Assembly (NCBI RefSeq): GCF_021028955.1
Contig: NZ_JAIWPE010000007.1
Coordinates: 1-38,602, forward strand
Reading direction: 5' to 3'
Length of the DNA: 38,602 nt
Source: Salipaludibacillus sp. CUR1
Lineage (GTDB): Bacteria > Bacillota > Bacilli > Bacillales > Salisediminibacteriaceae
The notes beneath the pieces were generated by a model. It saw only the letters and a list, made by a program, of their open reading frames with translations, made no database searches and was not told the origin of the DNA. The translations under genes were made by a program, and so were the position numbers. Positions 25,690-35,000 of the stretch are shown here, piece by piece. Numbering within the stretch: the first letter of the stretch is position 1; each line of letters begins with the position of its first letter.

Positions 25690-26478
25690 TTATAGAGCAT
25701 AAGAATTTACTAAGTAGTTCTCTATAAAATCTGCCAGCCCTTCCTGTTCGTGATGACCGGTGACGAGGTCTGCAGATGCTTTAACTGCCGGGGCGGCATT
25801 TCCCATGGCTACACCTATTCCTGCATGACTCAGCATTTGGATATCATTTGGGCCATCACCAATCGTGACTGTTTCTTCAGGAGCTATTCCGTATTTCTCT
25901 AAAACTGACTGAATGGCTGACCACTTGGAAACTCCCCGCGCCACGATTTCAAAACCGTCATCCCAATCAATCACATCTGCTTCGTCTTCAAAAAGCATTG
26001 AGACGGAAGATCCGGGCCCTCCCGTTCGAATACTGTATTTGAGGGCATCTTTATAGCCTGCTTTACTTAAGTCACCGACATAACGCGGCGGTACGCGGCC
26101 TTCTCTCGTCCATTCTTCAATCTCAGCATTGACCCTTTTACAATAAAGTCCATCCGGGGCATGGACAAGGACATTACATGGGTCATCTCCAGTTAAATGA
26201 TGAAGGCGCTCCCTGTCAAGTTTAACTGGTTTGGTCTGTACGGCATCCCCGGTTACTCCGTCATGAACGGAGGCGCCATTTAAGCAGACCATAGGTGTAT
26301 TTAACCCCAGAATCCTATGATAAGGCTGGGTAATTTCAAATTGACGGCCAGTAGCAAGAAAAACGTTAATATTGCGTTCCATTAGAGCAGAAATCGCTTT
26401 GGCATTTCTTCTGGTTATCTTGTTTGATGCAGTTAACAGAGTGCCATCCATATCAATAAACATCGCTTTTACATTCAT
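25690..26478 (-). CDS. Cof-type HAD superfamily phosphatase
   Basis: The 262-residue soluble phosphatase has the nucleophile motif FIDMDGTLL (Asp9, Asp11), motif II in NVFLATGR, and motif IV GDGPNDIQML with AGIGVAMGNA after it. The cap domain in the middle is of type C2, as in YidA/Cof proteins. These enzymes hydrolyse sugar phosphates or FMN-type substrates; the physiological one is unknown. The ribosome site is GGGAGG. The gene is convergent with the MFS gene. Confidence 0.92.
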   Translation of the reverse strand: MNVKAMFIDMDGTLLTASNKITRRNAKAISALMERNINVFLATGRQFEITQPYHRILGLNTPMVCLNGASVHDGVTGDAVQTKPVKLDRERLHHLTGDDPCNVLVHAPDGLYCKRVNAEIEEWTREGRVPPRYVGDLSKAGYKDALKYSIRTGGPGSSVSMLFEDEADVIDWDDGFEIVARGVSKWSAIQSVLEKYGIAPEETVTIGDGPNDIQMLSHAGIGVAMGNAAPAVKASADLVTGHHEQEGLADFIENYLVNSYAL

Positions 26479-26840
26479 CGGTCTCCCGCCTCCCTAATTC
26501 TCTCTTTCACTTATTGATATTAGCAGCCTAATGTTAAGAGGCATTTAACTGATTGTATGGATTACATGAAGAATTTAAATTTTATATAAAATTGGAAACT
26601 CCTGGGGGGTCTGACCCCCAACGCGCTGAAGTGTTACCACGGCGCTGCGCACTCTTTTGTAGGTCTTATTTACTCATGATGCGAGAGGTATTTATACCTA
26701 AATATAAAGGAATATCCTAAGTCTTTATACCTATTATTTTCTTTACATTTCCTTCAAATTCAATTATTATAAAGTTTAGAAAACTTTTCCTACTAATCAA
26801 CTCAGCCGGTTTTCCTATTACTAATTCAGGGGGATGAAAT
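26479..26840. other. Intergenic region with one GGGGTCTGACCCC palindrome
   Basis: The region lies between divergent genes. A palindrome core sits at 26604-26620 (TGGGGGTCTGACCCCCA), followed by AACGCGCTGAAGTGTTA, which resembles the CGCGTTAA flank of the elements at 31024 and 32107. The rest is AT-rich and presumably holds the two promoters. I could not assign clear boxes or a SigD site for the second chemoreceptor. Confidence 0.7.
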
Positions 26841-28310
26841 ATGAATGCAATACAGGATCTAAAATTAAAGGATTTAAAAAAGAAAAATGTGTTAACTTTG
26901 GTGGCCTTCTCTATTTCAATATTTCTGGCACTCCTTTTAAGCTTAGCTTTATCGAACCCTTTTCATGCCATTTTATATGGGACTCAGCTAATTGTTTTAA
27001 TCGGTTTTTTCTTCACGTTAAAATTCTTTTTTAAAAACGAGTCGTTATTCCCTTATTTCCTGATTATTACTGCTTATTCATTCTGCTTAAGCTCTATCTA
27101 CCTTTTTGGCGGAGGGATGGAAACGACTCTTATCTTCTTTTTCTTATTAATACTGTCAACTGTACATATGTACCGGAATGTCTTCTGGATCGGCTTCATT
27201 TCAGGGGGGGCAGGGATATATTTAAACACTTATTTTTCCACAGTGGACTCCGGAATTTTGCAGGAAAATTTTGCTGCCACGGCTGTTCTTTATTTACTGA
27301 CAGGGCTTCTTTCTAATGTACTCATCTATCTTAACACCCAGCAGACGAACCAAATTGAGCAGATGCTCCAGGAAAATGAAAAAGAGTCCGAACTGAAAGA
27401 TAATCAAAGGCAGACGCTTCAAACGAACGTTACTGATATGAGTGCCCGGTTCACAGAAGTAAGCCAGCGCGTCCAGGAAAACATTTATTCCCAGCAGGAA
27501 ATTTCTACGGCTATTTCCGAAGTAGCTACTGGAAGCACCGTGCAAAGTGAAAGAATTTCAGGGATTTCCGAGCGTTCCCACGACACTCTTAATCAGATGA
27601 AAGATATGCTGGACCACACACATACTTTAATAAAAGACTTTGAAAAAGCATCGGAAATCTCTCTGTCCGGCAACAATCTCTCTCAAAGCCTTTCAGAAAC
27701 CATGAAAGAATTTAAGGAGCATGCCAATGATTTAAGCGAAACTTTCCTCGCTCTGACAGATAAAATTAACGAGACAAATACTTTCTCACAGGATATTATC
27801 AGTGTGAGTGAACAAACGAATTTGCTCGCTTTAAATGCCTCGATAGAAGCTGCCAGGGCAGGTGACGCCGGGCGCGGATTTGCGGTAGTAGCGGATGAAA
27901 TTCGTAAATTAGCCGAGATGACCAACCAGACGGCAGAAAAAATTACGAACAACCTCCGTGAAGTAAACAATACAAATAAATCGGCTCTGGAAAAAATGAA
28001 TGAAAACAGCAAACTGGCAGAAGAAAACTTAAACAGCACTGATCAGGTCAATGATTCTTTTTCCCAGCTGACCGGCTATATGAAAAATCTTCATGAAAGA
28101 TTCAGCAGTTTTGAAAAACAGGCGGAAGCTGTTAAAGACCATACGACTGAAGTGGAAGCCTCCACAAGTGAATTAGCTGCAATTATTGAACAGGCATCAG
28201 CCAGCCTTGAAGAAGTGAGCGCCTCTGTTGAAAACCTGAATAAACAAAACCAGCAAATCGGTGATAACGTGAAAGAAACCGAAGCTCTGGCCAAAAATTT
28301 AATTTCCTAG
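26841..28310 (+). CDS. Methyl-accepting chemotaxis protein with multipass membrane sensor
   Basis: This second chemoreceptor has 489 residues. The N-terminal part (about residues 18-165) is a block of roughly six helices with short loops and no extracellular domain. The signalling hairpin [19 protein letters not shown] starts at residue 323, followed by [18 protein letters not shown]. It is not a recent copy of the receptor at 17821: the two share the architecture but differ widely outside the hairpin. The start follows GGGGGATG. It is monocistronic, with a terminator immediately after. Confidence 0.9.
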   Translation: MNAIQDLKLKDLKKKNVLTLVAFSISIFLALLLSLALSNPFHAILYGTQLIVLIGFFFTLKFFFKNESLFPYFLIITAYSFCLSSIYLFGGGMETTLIFFFLLILSTVHMYRNVFWIGFISGGAGIYLNTYFSTVDSGILQENFAATAVLYLLTGLLSNVLIYLNTQQTNQIEQMLQENEKESELKDNQRQTLQTNVTDMSARFTEVSQRVQENIYSQQEISTAISEVATGSTVQSERISGISERSHDTLNQMKDMLDHTHTLIKDFEKASEISLSGNNLSQSLSETMKEFKEHANDLSETFLALTDKINETNTFSQDIISVSEQTNLLALNASIEAARAGDAGRGFAVVADEIRKLAEMTNQTAEKITNNLREVNNTNKSALEKMNENSKLAEENLNSTDQVNDSFSQLTGYMKNLHERFSSFEKQAEAVKDHTTEVEASTSELAAIIEQASASLEEVSASVENLNKQNQQIGDNVKETEALAKNLIS

Positions 28311-28314
28311 CTGT

Positions 28315-28356
28315 CCCCCCTCTTATTAATTATCTGCAAATAAGGGGGGCTTTTTT
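28315..28356 (+). terminator. Intrinsic terminator after the second chemoreceptor gene
   Basis: CCCCCCTCTTATT pairs with AATAAGGGGGG (two-base bulge), followed by CTTTTTT. Confidence 0.85.
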
Positions 28357-28619
28357 AATCCCATAGACTTCCATATACATCCTCGATCCCATGCTCTTCT
28401 CTAGATAACATGAACGTTTATAAGAGACTTTTGAGGGTATCCATAATATAGATAAGTATGTTCTATTTTCCACCACACTCTTCTAGAATATTAATACATT
28501 AAATTATTTATTTTCTAACCTTTCCACAAGTTGTTACTTAATTTGACTTCCTGTATCATTAATAGTGTTTAGATTATTCTGCAATCTTACTAGACTATAC
28601 ATAACTGGAGGGATCCAAA
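28357..28619. other. Intergenic region upstream of the aldolase-domain gene
   Basis: AT-rich, with no reading frame. TTGACT at 28543-28548 could be a -35 box, but no good -10 sits at the right distance. Nothing else is recognised. Confidence 0.5.
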
Positions 28620-29711
28620 ATGAGTACTTTTACATGTAAAGGAGAACCTAAAGAACCCTTTGCTGAATGGATGTTCGAAGGTCTCCGCAGAACATTTTCA
28701 GAACAAGGGTATGAGTATTACTCCGAGCCAAAAGACGATATAAAACTCGCATTCAACTTTTTAGACAAGGAATCCCCCCGCCCCTACCGGCGGAAAGCCC
28801 AAGGGACATTTGTTGTGTCCATCGTTGAGTCGCACGGCCGACCGGAAGAAGTCCGGCAAGAGGCTTACAGATATTTAATCAGAAGTCTGTCAAACCACCT
28901 GATTTATGTCTGCCACGAAGAGGAAGACACGAAACTGTATTTTTTAACCCCTGAACAAGGGAAGTACAGCATTACAGTGAATTCAAACAAAACAGATGAA
29001 GACGTGTTCAGGGAAATCTATGATCGCCTGGAGCCGCTCGCTTCTTCACAGCTCGTGATCGATAACGATTTCTCCGAAGATCTTCCTGAGTCTCTCTGGA
29101 ACGGCGACGAAGTCACTAAATCGCTAAGCATTGCAGGAAAAAAGTTAGACGATATGGACTTGCTCCCTACCCCTTTTCCGTTAAAAGAGGTCCTGCCGGA
29201 ACGGGACATCCGCCACATAAAAAAGCTATATGGAATCGGCGGACTGAGCTACGGAAACTTAAGCGCCCGTAAAGATGAAGGCAGCTTTTGGATGAGCGCC
29301 AGCGGTATTGACAAATCCAGGATGACCGAAGTCGGCAAAGACTTTCTTTATATTAACGGCTATGATACTGAGAAAAAAGCAATGAAAGTAAGCATTCCAC
29401 CAGGTATAGAGCCTAAACGGGCGTCGGTTGACGCGATTGAGCACTGGAAGATCTACCGGGCACATCCAACAGTCGGCGCAATCGTTCATATTCATGCGTG
29501 GATGGACGGCATTGAAGCGACTGAGGTCAATTATCCGTGCGGCACCGTTGAACTGGCCGAATCAGTTGCTGAATTAGTGAATCAGTCACCCGATCCTTCG
29601 AGGGCAGTCATTGGTTTGAAAAATCACGGCCTGACCATCACTGGGCGAAGCCTTGAAGATATTTTTGAAAGAATTGAAGGAAAAATCATTCCGCAAGTTC
29701 CTATGAAATAA
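28620..29711 (+). CDS. Class II aldolase/adducin-domain protein with an N-terminal extension
   Basis: The 363-residue soluble protein has its class II aldolase domain only in the C-terminal half (about 190-355). GNLSARKDEGSFWMSASG is near residue 215, metal His290 and His292 are in HIHAW, and His336 is in KNHGLT. The first 180 residues are an alpha/beta domain I do not recognise, including VVSIVESHGRPEEV and LIYVCHEEEDTKLYFL. Class II aldolases use zinc or manganese to cleave or epimerise phosphorylated sugars. The start has CTGGAGGG. A zinc alcohol dehydrogenase follows after 46 bases, so the two probably act in one carbohydrate or alcohol pathway. The substrate is unknown. Confidence 0.82.
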   Translation: MSTFTCKGEPKEPFAEWMFEGLRRTFSEQGYEYYSEPKDDIKLAFNFLDKESPRPYRRKAQGTFVVSIVESHGRPEEVRQEAYRYLIRSLSNHLIYVCHEEEDTKLYFLTPEQGKYSITVNSNKTDEDVFREIYDRLEPLASSQLVIDNDFSEDLPESLWNGDEVTKSLSIAGKKLDDMDLLPTPFPLKEVLPERDIRHIKKLYGIGGLSYGNLSARKDEGSFWMSASGIDKSRMTEVGKDFLYINGYDTEKKAMKVSIPPGIEPKRASVDAIEHWKIYRAHPTVGAIVHIHAWMDGIEATEVNYPCGTVELAESVAELVNQSPDPSRAVIGLKNHGLTITGRSLEDIFERIEGKIIPQVPMK

Positions 29712-29757
29712 AAAAAGCTTTCATAGACATACTATTAAGAAAAACAGGTGGTTAGAC

Positions 29758-30984
29758 ATGAAAGCAGTACAGTTTGAACTTAATCTTCCTAAATACGCCT
29801 TTACTAAAGCAGCCGGTAAACTGAAACCTTCCTTTTACACCCACGGGTCATTATCATGCCTTCAGATGAAAGACGTGGAACAGCCCCGTCTCCCGGATGA
29901 CGACTGGGTGGAAGTGAAAGTAACATATGGAGGAATATGCGGGAGTGACCTTAATTTAATTTCGCTAAAAGACAGCCCGGCCACTTCGCCGTTTATTTCG
30001 TTTCCGTTTACACTGGGCCATGAAATCACAGGTATAATTTCCAAAACCGGTGATAAAGCGACAGAACTGGCAGAAGGAGATCGGGTCGTCATTGACCCGA
30101 TTTTAGCATGTGAAGTCAGAGGGATTTCCCCTAAATGTTCAGAGTGTGAAAAAGGGAATTATAACTTATGCGAACACATGAATAAAGGTTCAATTTCTCC
30201 TGGGCTTTTAACCGGAACATGCAAGGATACAGGAGGAAGCTGGAGCCAGTATGTTGTGGCTCATAAAAGCCAGATTGTCCCTCTCCCTGACAATGTGAGC
30301 GATGATAATGCCATACTCGTTGAACCGTTCAGCTGTGCCTTACATACGGTTATGCAGAACAGGCCGAAACCTTCGGATCATGTTTTTATTATAGGTGCAG
30401 GTGTGATTGGTATCTGCGCGGTGGCAGCGATCCGCGCCCTGGATATTCCGTGCAAAATAACGGTGCTCGCCAAATACCAGTTTCAAAAAGAGTTAGCCTC
30501 TTCTTTCGGAGCCGATGAAGTCGTTTTACATTCACGTAAAAAAGACTATGTTTCGGAGCTCGCCAAGTCGTTTAACGCCCAGGTGCTTAATCCTGTATTC
30601 GGGCAGCCTATTGTAAATGGCGGAGCAGATATTGTGTTTGAGTGTGTCGGGAACAAACACAGCCTCCATGATGCGATCCGTTTTACTAAAAAAGGAGGCA
30701 CACTCGCCTTGCTTGGACTGGCCAGTGTTGTCGAAAACCTCGATATGACAATGATCTGGCTGAATGAATTAAAAATCAATGGAAGCTTTGCATACGGAAC
30801 AGAAGAGTATGAGGGCAAGCATATAAAAACACTGCAGATCGCCGTGGACCTTATGGCTCAAAAAAAGCTGGACCTTACGCCATTAATTACCCACCGCTTC
30901 CCGCTCGATAAGTACCAGGAAGCCTTGGACGTCTCATCTAACAAATCAAAAAATCAATCAATGAAAGTCTTATTGGAACCATAA
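29758..30984 (+). CDS. Zinc-binding alcohol dehydrogenase (MDR family)
   Basis: The 408-residue dehydrogenase has catalytic zinc residues Cys61 (GICGSD) and His88-Glu89 (LGHE) and four structural zinc Cys at 118, 127, 130 and 138. The NAD-binding loop is IGAGVIGICAVAAI near residue 216. The first 50 residues are longer than usual for the sorbitol/butanediol dehydrogenase branch. The enzyme would oxidise a polyol or secondary alcohol, or reduce the corresponding carbonyl. It sits behind the class II aldolase-domain gene in an apparent two-gene operon. Palindromic repeats begin about 20 bases after the stop codon. Confidence 0.9.
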   Translation: MKAVQFELNLPKYAFTKAAGKLKPSFYTHGSLSCLQMKDVEQPRLPDDDWVEVKVTYGGICGSDLNLISLKDSPATSPFISFPFTLGHEITGIISKTGDKATELAEGDRVVIDPILACEVRGISPKCSECEKGNYNLCEHMNKGSISPGLLTGTCKDTGGSWSQYVVAHKSQIVPLPDNVSDDNAILVEPFSCALHTVMQNRPKPSDHVFIIGAGVIGICAVAAIRALDIPCKITVLAKYQFQKELASSFGADEVVLHSRKKDYVSELAKSFNAQVLNPVFGQPIVNGGADIVFECVGNKHSLHDAIRFTKKGGTLALLGLASVVENLDMTMIWLNELKINGSFAYGTEEYEGKHIKTLQIAVDLMAQKKLDLTPLITHRFPLDKYQEALDVSSNKSKNQSMKVLLEP

Positions 30985-31006
30985 CCAATCACAGGGGGCA
31001 GCCGTG

Positions 31007-31070
31007 TAGGGTCTGTCCCCTTTCGCATTAACGCGTCACCCCGCTGGGGGTCTGTCCCCTCGCGCGTTAA
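31007..31070. repeat. Two GGGTCTGTCCCC palindromes and copy A of a 40-bp direct repeat
   Basis: Cores lie at 31009-31020 and 31046-31059. The segment 31024-31063 is repeated identically at 32107-32146, on the other side of the alpha/beta hydrolase gene. Within it TTAACGCG (31028) and CGCGTTAA (31063) form an outer dyad around the second core. Confidence 0.93.
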
Positions 31071-31108
31071 ACCACTAAAGAATGTTATTATATAAACAAT
31101 ATAAATAC

Positions 31109-31150
31109 TAAAGGAGCTGCCCTGGATCTAAACTTAAGGCAGCTCCTTTA
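31109..31150. terminator. Terminator-like hairpin between convergent genes
   Basis: TAAAGGAGCTGCC and GGCAGCTCCTTTA form a perfect 13-bp stem with a 16-base loop. It probably ends the alpha/beta hydrolase transcript and perhaps the dehydrogenase transcript. The T tracts are short. Confidence 0.7.
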
Positions 31151-31184
31151 ACGTGCACACGAACGATAAGATAGCCCGTTCATA

Positions 31185-32009
31185 TTACGTCGGACAACAA
31201 TGTGAAATAATCGCCTCACACACTTCTTTCGGACGTTCTTCTGTCAGCAGGTGCCCTGTTTGGTTAAATGTGATCATCTCGGCATGTGGTAAATCTTCTG
31301 CTAATTTGTTGCCAATATGGACGGGAACCACTCTATCTTCTTTCCCCCAGAGCAAGAGCGCTTTCACTTTAATATCTTTTAGCTGTTTCGAAGTTAAATC
31401 CCCTTCACGGTACCTCAGCAGTCTGCATAATACTTTATAAAACTCCTTCTCTGCCAAGGGTCTTCCGAACTCTTCGACATGCTCGTCCGTGATAATAGAC
31501 GGGTCATGGAGCACATTTTTTAAACCGTTTAACACGCCCCTTTTATGAATATAAGCAGAAATCAACCTGTCAAAGAAAGGTAGGTAAGAGCTGTAAATCC
31601 ACAACCTCCTGGACTTTTGTAAATACCCTGAACTTCCGAGCAGGACCACTGCTTCTATGCGTTCAGGCATAACCCTCACAGCATTTAAAGCAATCTGTCC
31701 GCCCATAGAGTGCCCGGCAATCGAAAGCTTGTCTAATTTAAAATAATCAGCACAGGATTTTACGAAACGCCCGTAATTATAGTAGGAATAAATAAAAGAC
31801 TGGCACTTCTCGCTTTTTCCAAAACCAGGAAGGTCTATGGCAAGCACCGAAAAGTTCCGTTGAAGAATAGGTATTACCCGGTGGAAAGTGTAAGTTGATG
31901 ATAAGAAACCGTGCAGCAGCAGAATAGGTGGCCGGCCGTTAAAATCATGTTCACAATAAATTTCCATCCCGTCAATCGTATGCATTTCTTTTTTTAGTTT
32001 TTCTCCCAT
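31185..32009 (-). CDS. Alpha/beta hydrolase
   Basis: The 274-residue enzyme has the oxyanion region LLLHGFLSSTYTF, the nucleophile elbow GHSMGG, the acid Asp in LLWGKEDRVVP and the catalytic His in NQTGHLLTEERP. The cap domain (about 135-205) is helical. It is likely an esterase or a C-C bond hydrolase; the substrate is unknown. I prefer the ATG at 32009, with AGGCGGTG in front, over a GTG three codons upstream. It is alone between two repeat copies. Confidence 0.87.
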   Translation of the reverse strand: MGEKLKKEMHTIDGMEIYCEHDFNGRPPILLLHGFLSSTYTFHRVIPILQRNFSVLAIDLPGFGKSEKCQSFIYSYYNYGRFVKSCADYFKLDKLSIAGHSMGGQIALNAVRVMPERIEAVVLLGSSGYLQKSRRLWIYSSYLPFFDRLISAYIHKRGVLNGLKNVLHDPSIITDEHVEEFGRPLAEKEFYKVLCRLLRYREGDLTSKQLKDIKVKALLLWGKEDRVVPVHIGNKLAEDLPHAEMITFNQTGHLLTEERPKEVCEAIISHCCPT

Positions 32010-32100
32010 CGGAGTCACCGCCTGATTAAAATATATGAAAATTGAGCTTTAAATCAATATTCCCTTTTACCAAAAAAACATTCCTGAATCTTGATATATC

Positions 32101-32195
32101 CCTTTGCGCATTAACGCGTCACCCCGCTGGGGGTCTGTCCCCTCGCACGTTAACGCGTCACCCCGATTGTGCGCCCTCACTCGTTAACCTGCTAA
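32101..32195. repeat. GGGGTCTGTCCCC palindrome, copy B of the 40-bp direct repeat, plus a partial copy
   Basis: Positions 32107-32146 are identical to 31024-31063. A shorter copy, TTAACGCGTCACCCCG, follows at 32150-32165, and another TCGTTAACC near 32181. The region lies between the hydrolase start and the terminator of the glycosyltransferase. Confidence 0.92.
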
Positions 32196-32198
32196 ACT

Positions 32199-32233
32199 CC
32201 AAGACCCTGACAGCCTTGCTGTCAGGGTCTTTC
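32199..32233 (-). terminator. Hairpin terminator of the membrane glycosyltransferase gene
   Basis: AAGACCCTGACAG and CTGTCAGGGTCTT form a perfect 13-bp stem with a 5-base loop, 3 bases after the stop codon. The T tract on the minus strand is weak. Confidence 0.75.
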
Positions 32234-32235
32234 AC

Positions 32236-33384
32236 TTACTTTTTATTTTTAAGTGTTTCCAATGGATAAAAGGTTCCCCGCCATGTGATGCCGCCCCTGA
32301 CGGTTGTCAGGGTAACAGCCCTGATAATCGTATACATAAACAGAACGGTGGTCACTGGAAAAACAGCAAAATGTTTTACTGATTCGCGGACCCGCCTGAA
32401 GGACGTCTGCAAATAAACGAGAAACATGAGTATGACAGCGCCCGCATAAAGCCACAGCGTCATCCCTTCAGTCACAAACAGGGCAATAAACGGAAAGAGC
32501 TGTGAAATAAAGATGCCTGACAACGATACGAGTACCATCAGATAGCTGTAATATAAGCCTGCAAACGTATTTTTCTCCAAACCGCTGATCGCTGCCCGAA
32601 GGGATGAGTACCATTCCACTTCCAGATGGGATAAGGCAAAGCCGACACGCTGTTTCTTCCCGCTCTGTTTAATGTGGACGCCGAGCATTAAATCATCATC
32701 CGGCCGCATCCGTATCTTCTGGTGAGTGCCAATATCCTCGTATGCCTCCCGTTTCAATAAGTTAAAGGCTCCAATCCCCAGAGCATGCTTGCTTTTATCA
32801 TCATTTGTTTTCCACGGCCGTTTGAAATACGAAAAGCCAAACATAAAAAAGGAAACAAAAGCGCTCGCCCAATATTTTTTCACGTTCATATCCGGCGCTA
32901 AAGTTAAATGATCGACCTCATGTTCCACCGCATAAGACATTGCTTTTGCAAGAGCCTCCGGTTTGTAAATGACATCTGCATCAGTAAACAGAAGATACTC
33001 CCCTTTTGCCTCGAGGTATCCTTTATAAAGGGCGTGGTTTTTGCCGAGCCAGCCTTCTTCCAGCTTCTCTATGTGAATAGGAGTCATCCTCGCATCTTCT
33101 TTTCCCAGTTCCTCAATAATATCTCCCGTTCTGTCTTCAGACCGGTCATTGACGACAAGCCATTCAAGGTGCGGGTACGTCTGTTTAAACTGGGACCGCA
33201 GACTCTCTCCTATATGGCTTTCTTCATCTTTAGCGGCGACAATGACTGATACTAAAGGGCCTTCCCTGAGTAATTGATCATTTTCCTGAATGTTTTCCAG
33301 TTTGGGCATCTTCCTCATTCCGGTGAAGGCGTCAATAAGAACGAGAAGCCAAAACAGACATGTAACAGCTGCCAAATAAACCAT
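32236..33384 (-). CDS. Membrane-associated family 2 glycosyltransferase
   Basis: The 382-residue protein has an N-terminal anchor helix (about residues 2-20), a GT-A domain with VSVIVAAKDEESHI, the DxD motif in LLFTDADVIY and the catalytic RPDDDLMLG. Three or four C-terminal helices (about 270-355) follow, and the tail is TTVRGGITWRGTFYPLETLK. This architecture and tail occur in carotenoid or hopanoid-linked glycosyltransferases and relatives, so a lipid acceptor is likely. I prefer the ATG at 33384, with TGGAGAG 9 bases upstream, over a GTG 9 bases earlier that overlaps the ribosome site. Confidence 0.87.
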   Translation of the reverse strand: MVYLAAVTCLFWLLVLIDAFTGMRKMPKLENIQENDQLLREGPLVSVIVAAKDEESHIGESLRSQFKQTYPHLEWLVVNDRSEDRTGDIIEELGKEDARMTPIHIEKLEEGWLGKNHALYKGYLEAKGEYLLFTDADVIYKPEALAKAMSYAVEHEVDHLTLAPDMNVKKYWASAFVSFFMFGFSYFKRPWKTNDDKSKHALGIGAFNLLKREAYEDIGTHQKIRMRPDDDLMLGVHIKQSGKKQRVGFALSHLEVEWYSSLRAAISGLEKNTFAGLYYSYLMVLVSLSGIFISQLFPFIALFVTEGMTLWLYAGAVILMFLVYLQTSFRRVRESVKHFAVFPVTTVLFMYTIIRAVTLTTVRGGITWRGTFYPLETLKNKK

Positions 33385-33543
33385 CTTCCCCACTCTCCAG
33401 TTTCCGTGACGTGTGACTACATTTTATCACTGCCTGACGCTCAACTGCCAGAACCTCGTACTGACGGCGAATTGAAGCCATAACTCCTCTTTCCTGCATC
33501 CGCCGCAGCCAAGCCGGCAAAAATCTGGTGCCCGGTCCGTGCT

Positions 33544-33586
33544 AAAAAAAGGATTGCCCAGAAATATAACTTTTTCTGGGCAATCC
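33544..33586 (-). terminator. Intrinsic terminator of the art operon
   Basis: On the minus strand GGATTGCCCAGAAA and TTTCTGGGCAATCC form a perfect 14-bp stem followed by seven T. It starts just after the artR stop codon. Confidence 0.93.
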
Positions 33587-33594
33587 TATTATCT

Positions 33595-34317
33595 CTATAA
33601 AATCTTTTCAAGAAAATCTTTTGCTCTCTCTGACTCAGGCGATGTAAAAAAACGTTCCGGAGGCGCATCTTCAACCAGTTTCCCTTCGTCGAGAAATAAA
33701 ATCCTGTCTGCGACTTCCCTGGCAAATCCCATTTCATGAGTGACAATGATCATGGTCATCCCCGATTGCGCCAAATCTTTCATGACTGCCAATACCTCTT
33801 TCACCATTTCAGGATCAAGAGCAGAAGTCGGCTCATCAAAAAGCATCATTTTTGGTTCCATAGCCAGTGCCCTGGCAATAGCTACTCTCTGCTTTTGGCC
33901 GCCTGACAGCCGTTTTGGATAAGCCGTTTCCTTATCTTCAAGGCCGACTTTTTTTAATAATGAGCGAGCCAGAGTCTCAGCCTCTTCTTTATCCTTGCCG
34001 CGAACTTTAAGAGGAGCATACATAATATTTTCAAGCACAGTCATATGAGGAAAAAGCTGAAAATGCTGAAAGACCATCCCGATTTCTTCCCTGATTTTCA
34101 TAATATTAACCGAAGGGTCCGTGACTTCCTGGTCTTCAATCCATATACGTCCTTTTGACGCTTCTTCAAGCTTGTTTATGCACCGTAAAAGAGTGGATTT
34201 CCCTGAACCGGACGGCCCAACAATAGTGACAACTTCACCGTTGGAGATTTCAGTGGAAATGCCGGTGAGAACCTCTGTCTCTCCGAAAAATTTACTGACA
34301 TTTTCTATCTTAATCAC
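33595..34317 (-). CDS. artR: Arginine ABC transporter ATP-binding protein
   Basis: The 240-residue polar amino acid ABC ATPase shows Walker A GPSGSGKS at residues 34-41, signature [15 protein letters not shown], Walker [13 protein letters not shown] and the switch His in IIVTHEMG. Length and sequence match the GlnQ/ArtR (YqiZ) group. It overlaps artQ by 8 bases and is the last gene before a strong terminator. The arginine assignment rests on the binding protein of the same operon. Confidence 0.9.
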   Translation of the reverse strand: MIKIENVSKFFGETEVLTGISTEISNGEVVTIVGPSGSGKSTLLRCINKLEEASKGRIWIEDQEVTDPSVNIMKIREEIGMVFQHFQLFPHMTVLENIMYAPLKVRGKDKEEAETLARSLLKKVGLEDKETAYPKRLSGGQKQRVAIARALAMEPKMMLFDEPTSALDPEMVKEVLAVMKDLAQSGMTMIIVTHEMGFAREVADRILFLDEGKLVEDAPPERFFTSPESERAKDFLEKIL

Positions 34318-34969
34318 TCTGCTTCAACTTCCTTTCCAATGCTTTACCAAGCAGGGTAAGCCCCATAACCAGCAAGTAGTAAATCAGGCCTGCAAATAGG
34401 AGCGGTTCGAAAAAGGAGAAAGTCTGTCCGCCGACGATATAAGCCCTCCGCATAATATCCAGCGCTCCGATCGTTGTTACAATAGCTGATTCTTTTGTCA
34501 GCGTAATAAATTCATTCATCAGCGCCGGCAAAATATTTTTCATTGCCTGCGGCAGAATAATATCTTTCATCATCTCACTGTATGGAATACCAAGGGCAAG
34601 CGCCGCTTCCTTTTGCCCTTTGTCAATTGCCTCGATCCCTGCCCGGATGATTTCCGAAACATAGGCACCGGAGTTTAAACCAAATGCGGCTATTGCAGCG
34701 AGGTACGCTGGTATTTCAAAGCCAATTACCTGCGGCAGCCCATAGTATATAAGCATAAGCTGCAACACAAGGGGCGTTCCTCTGAAAACTGATGTATAAG
34801 CATCTGCAAACCAGCGGAGAACGTTAAACTTTCCGATTTTAAATAAACTGAGGATTACTCCGATAAAAAAACCGACTACAGCTGATACCGCTACAATTTG
34901 AAGTGTCACCCATATCCCCTTTAAAATATAAGGGAATGAAGGGGCGATTTGTGAAAAATCCAAACCCAT
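34310..34969 (-). CDS. artQ: Arginine ABC transporter permease
   Basis: The 219-residue His/Glu/Gln/Arg-type ABC permease has about five helices. [16 protein letters not shown] near residue 65 and the EAA-type coupling loop [22 protein letters not shown] are the family signature. It closely recalls B. subtilis YqiY/ArtQ. The ribosome site is AAAGGATG. It lies 31 bases after artP and overlaps artR. Confidence 0.9.
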   Translation of the reverse strand: MGLDFSQIAPSFPYILKGIWVTLQIVAVSAVVGFFIGVILSLFKIGKFNVLRWFADAYTSVFRGTPLVLQLMLIYYGLPQVIGFEIPAYLAAIAAFGLNSGAYVSEIIRAGIEAIDKGQKEAALALGIPYSEMMKDIILPQAMKNILPALMNEFITLTKESAIVTTIGALDIMRRAYIVGGQTFSFFEPLLFAGLIYYLLVMGLTLLGKALERKLKQSD

Positions 34970-35000
34970 GACTGACTGTCATCCTTTCTTCCGCCCCTGT

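Noticed and set aside
28543-28575. SigA promoter of the aldolase-domain gene
   Set aside because: TTGACT is a good -35, but the only -10-like box (TAGATT) is 21 bases away.
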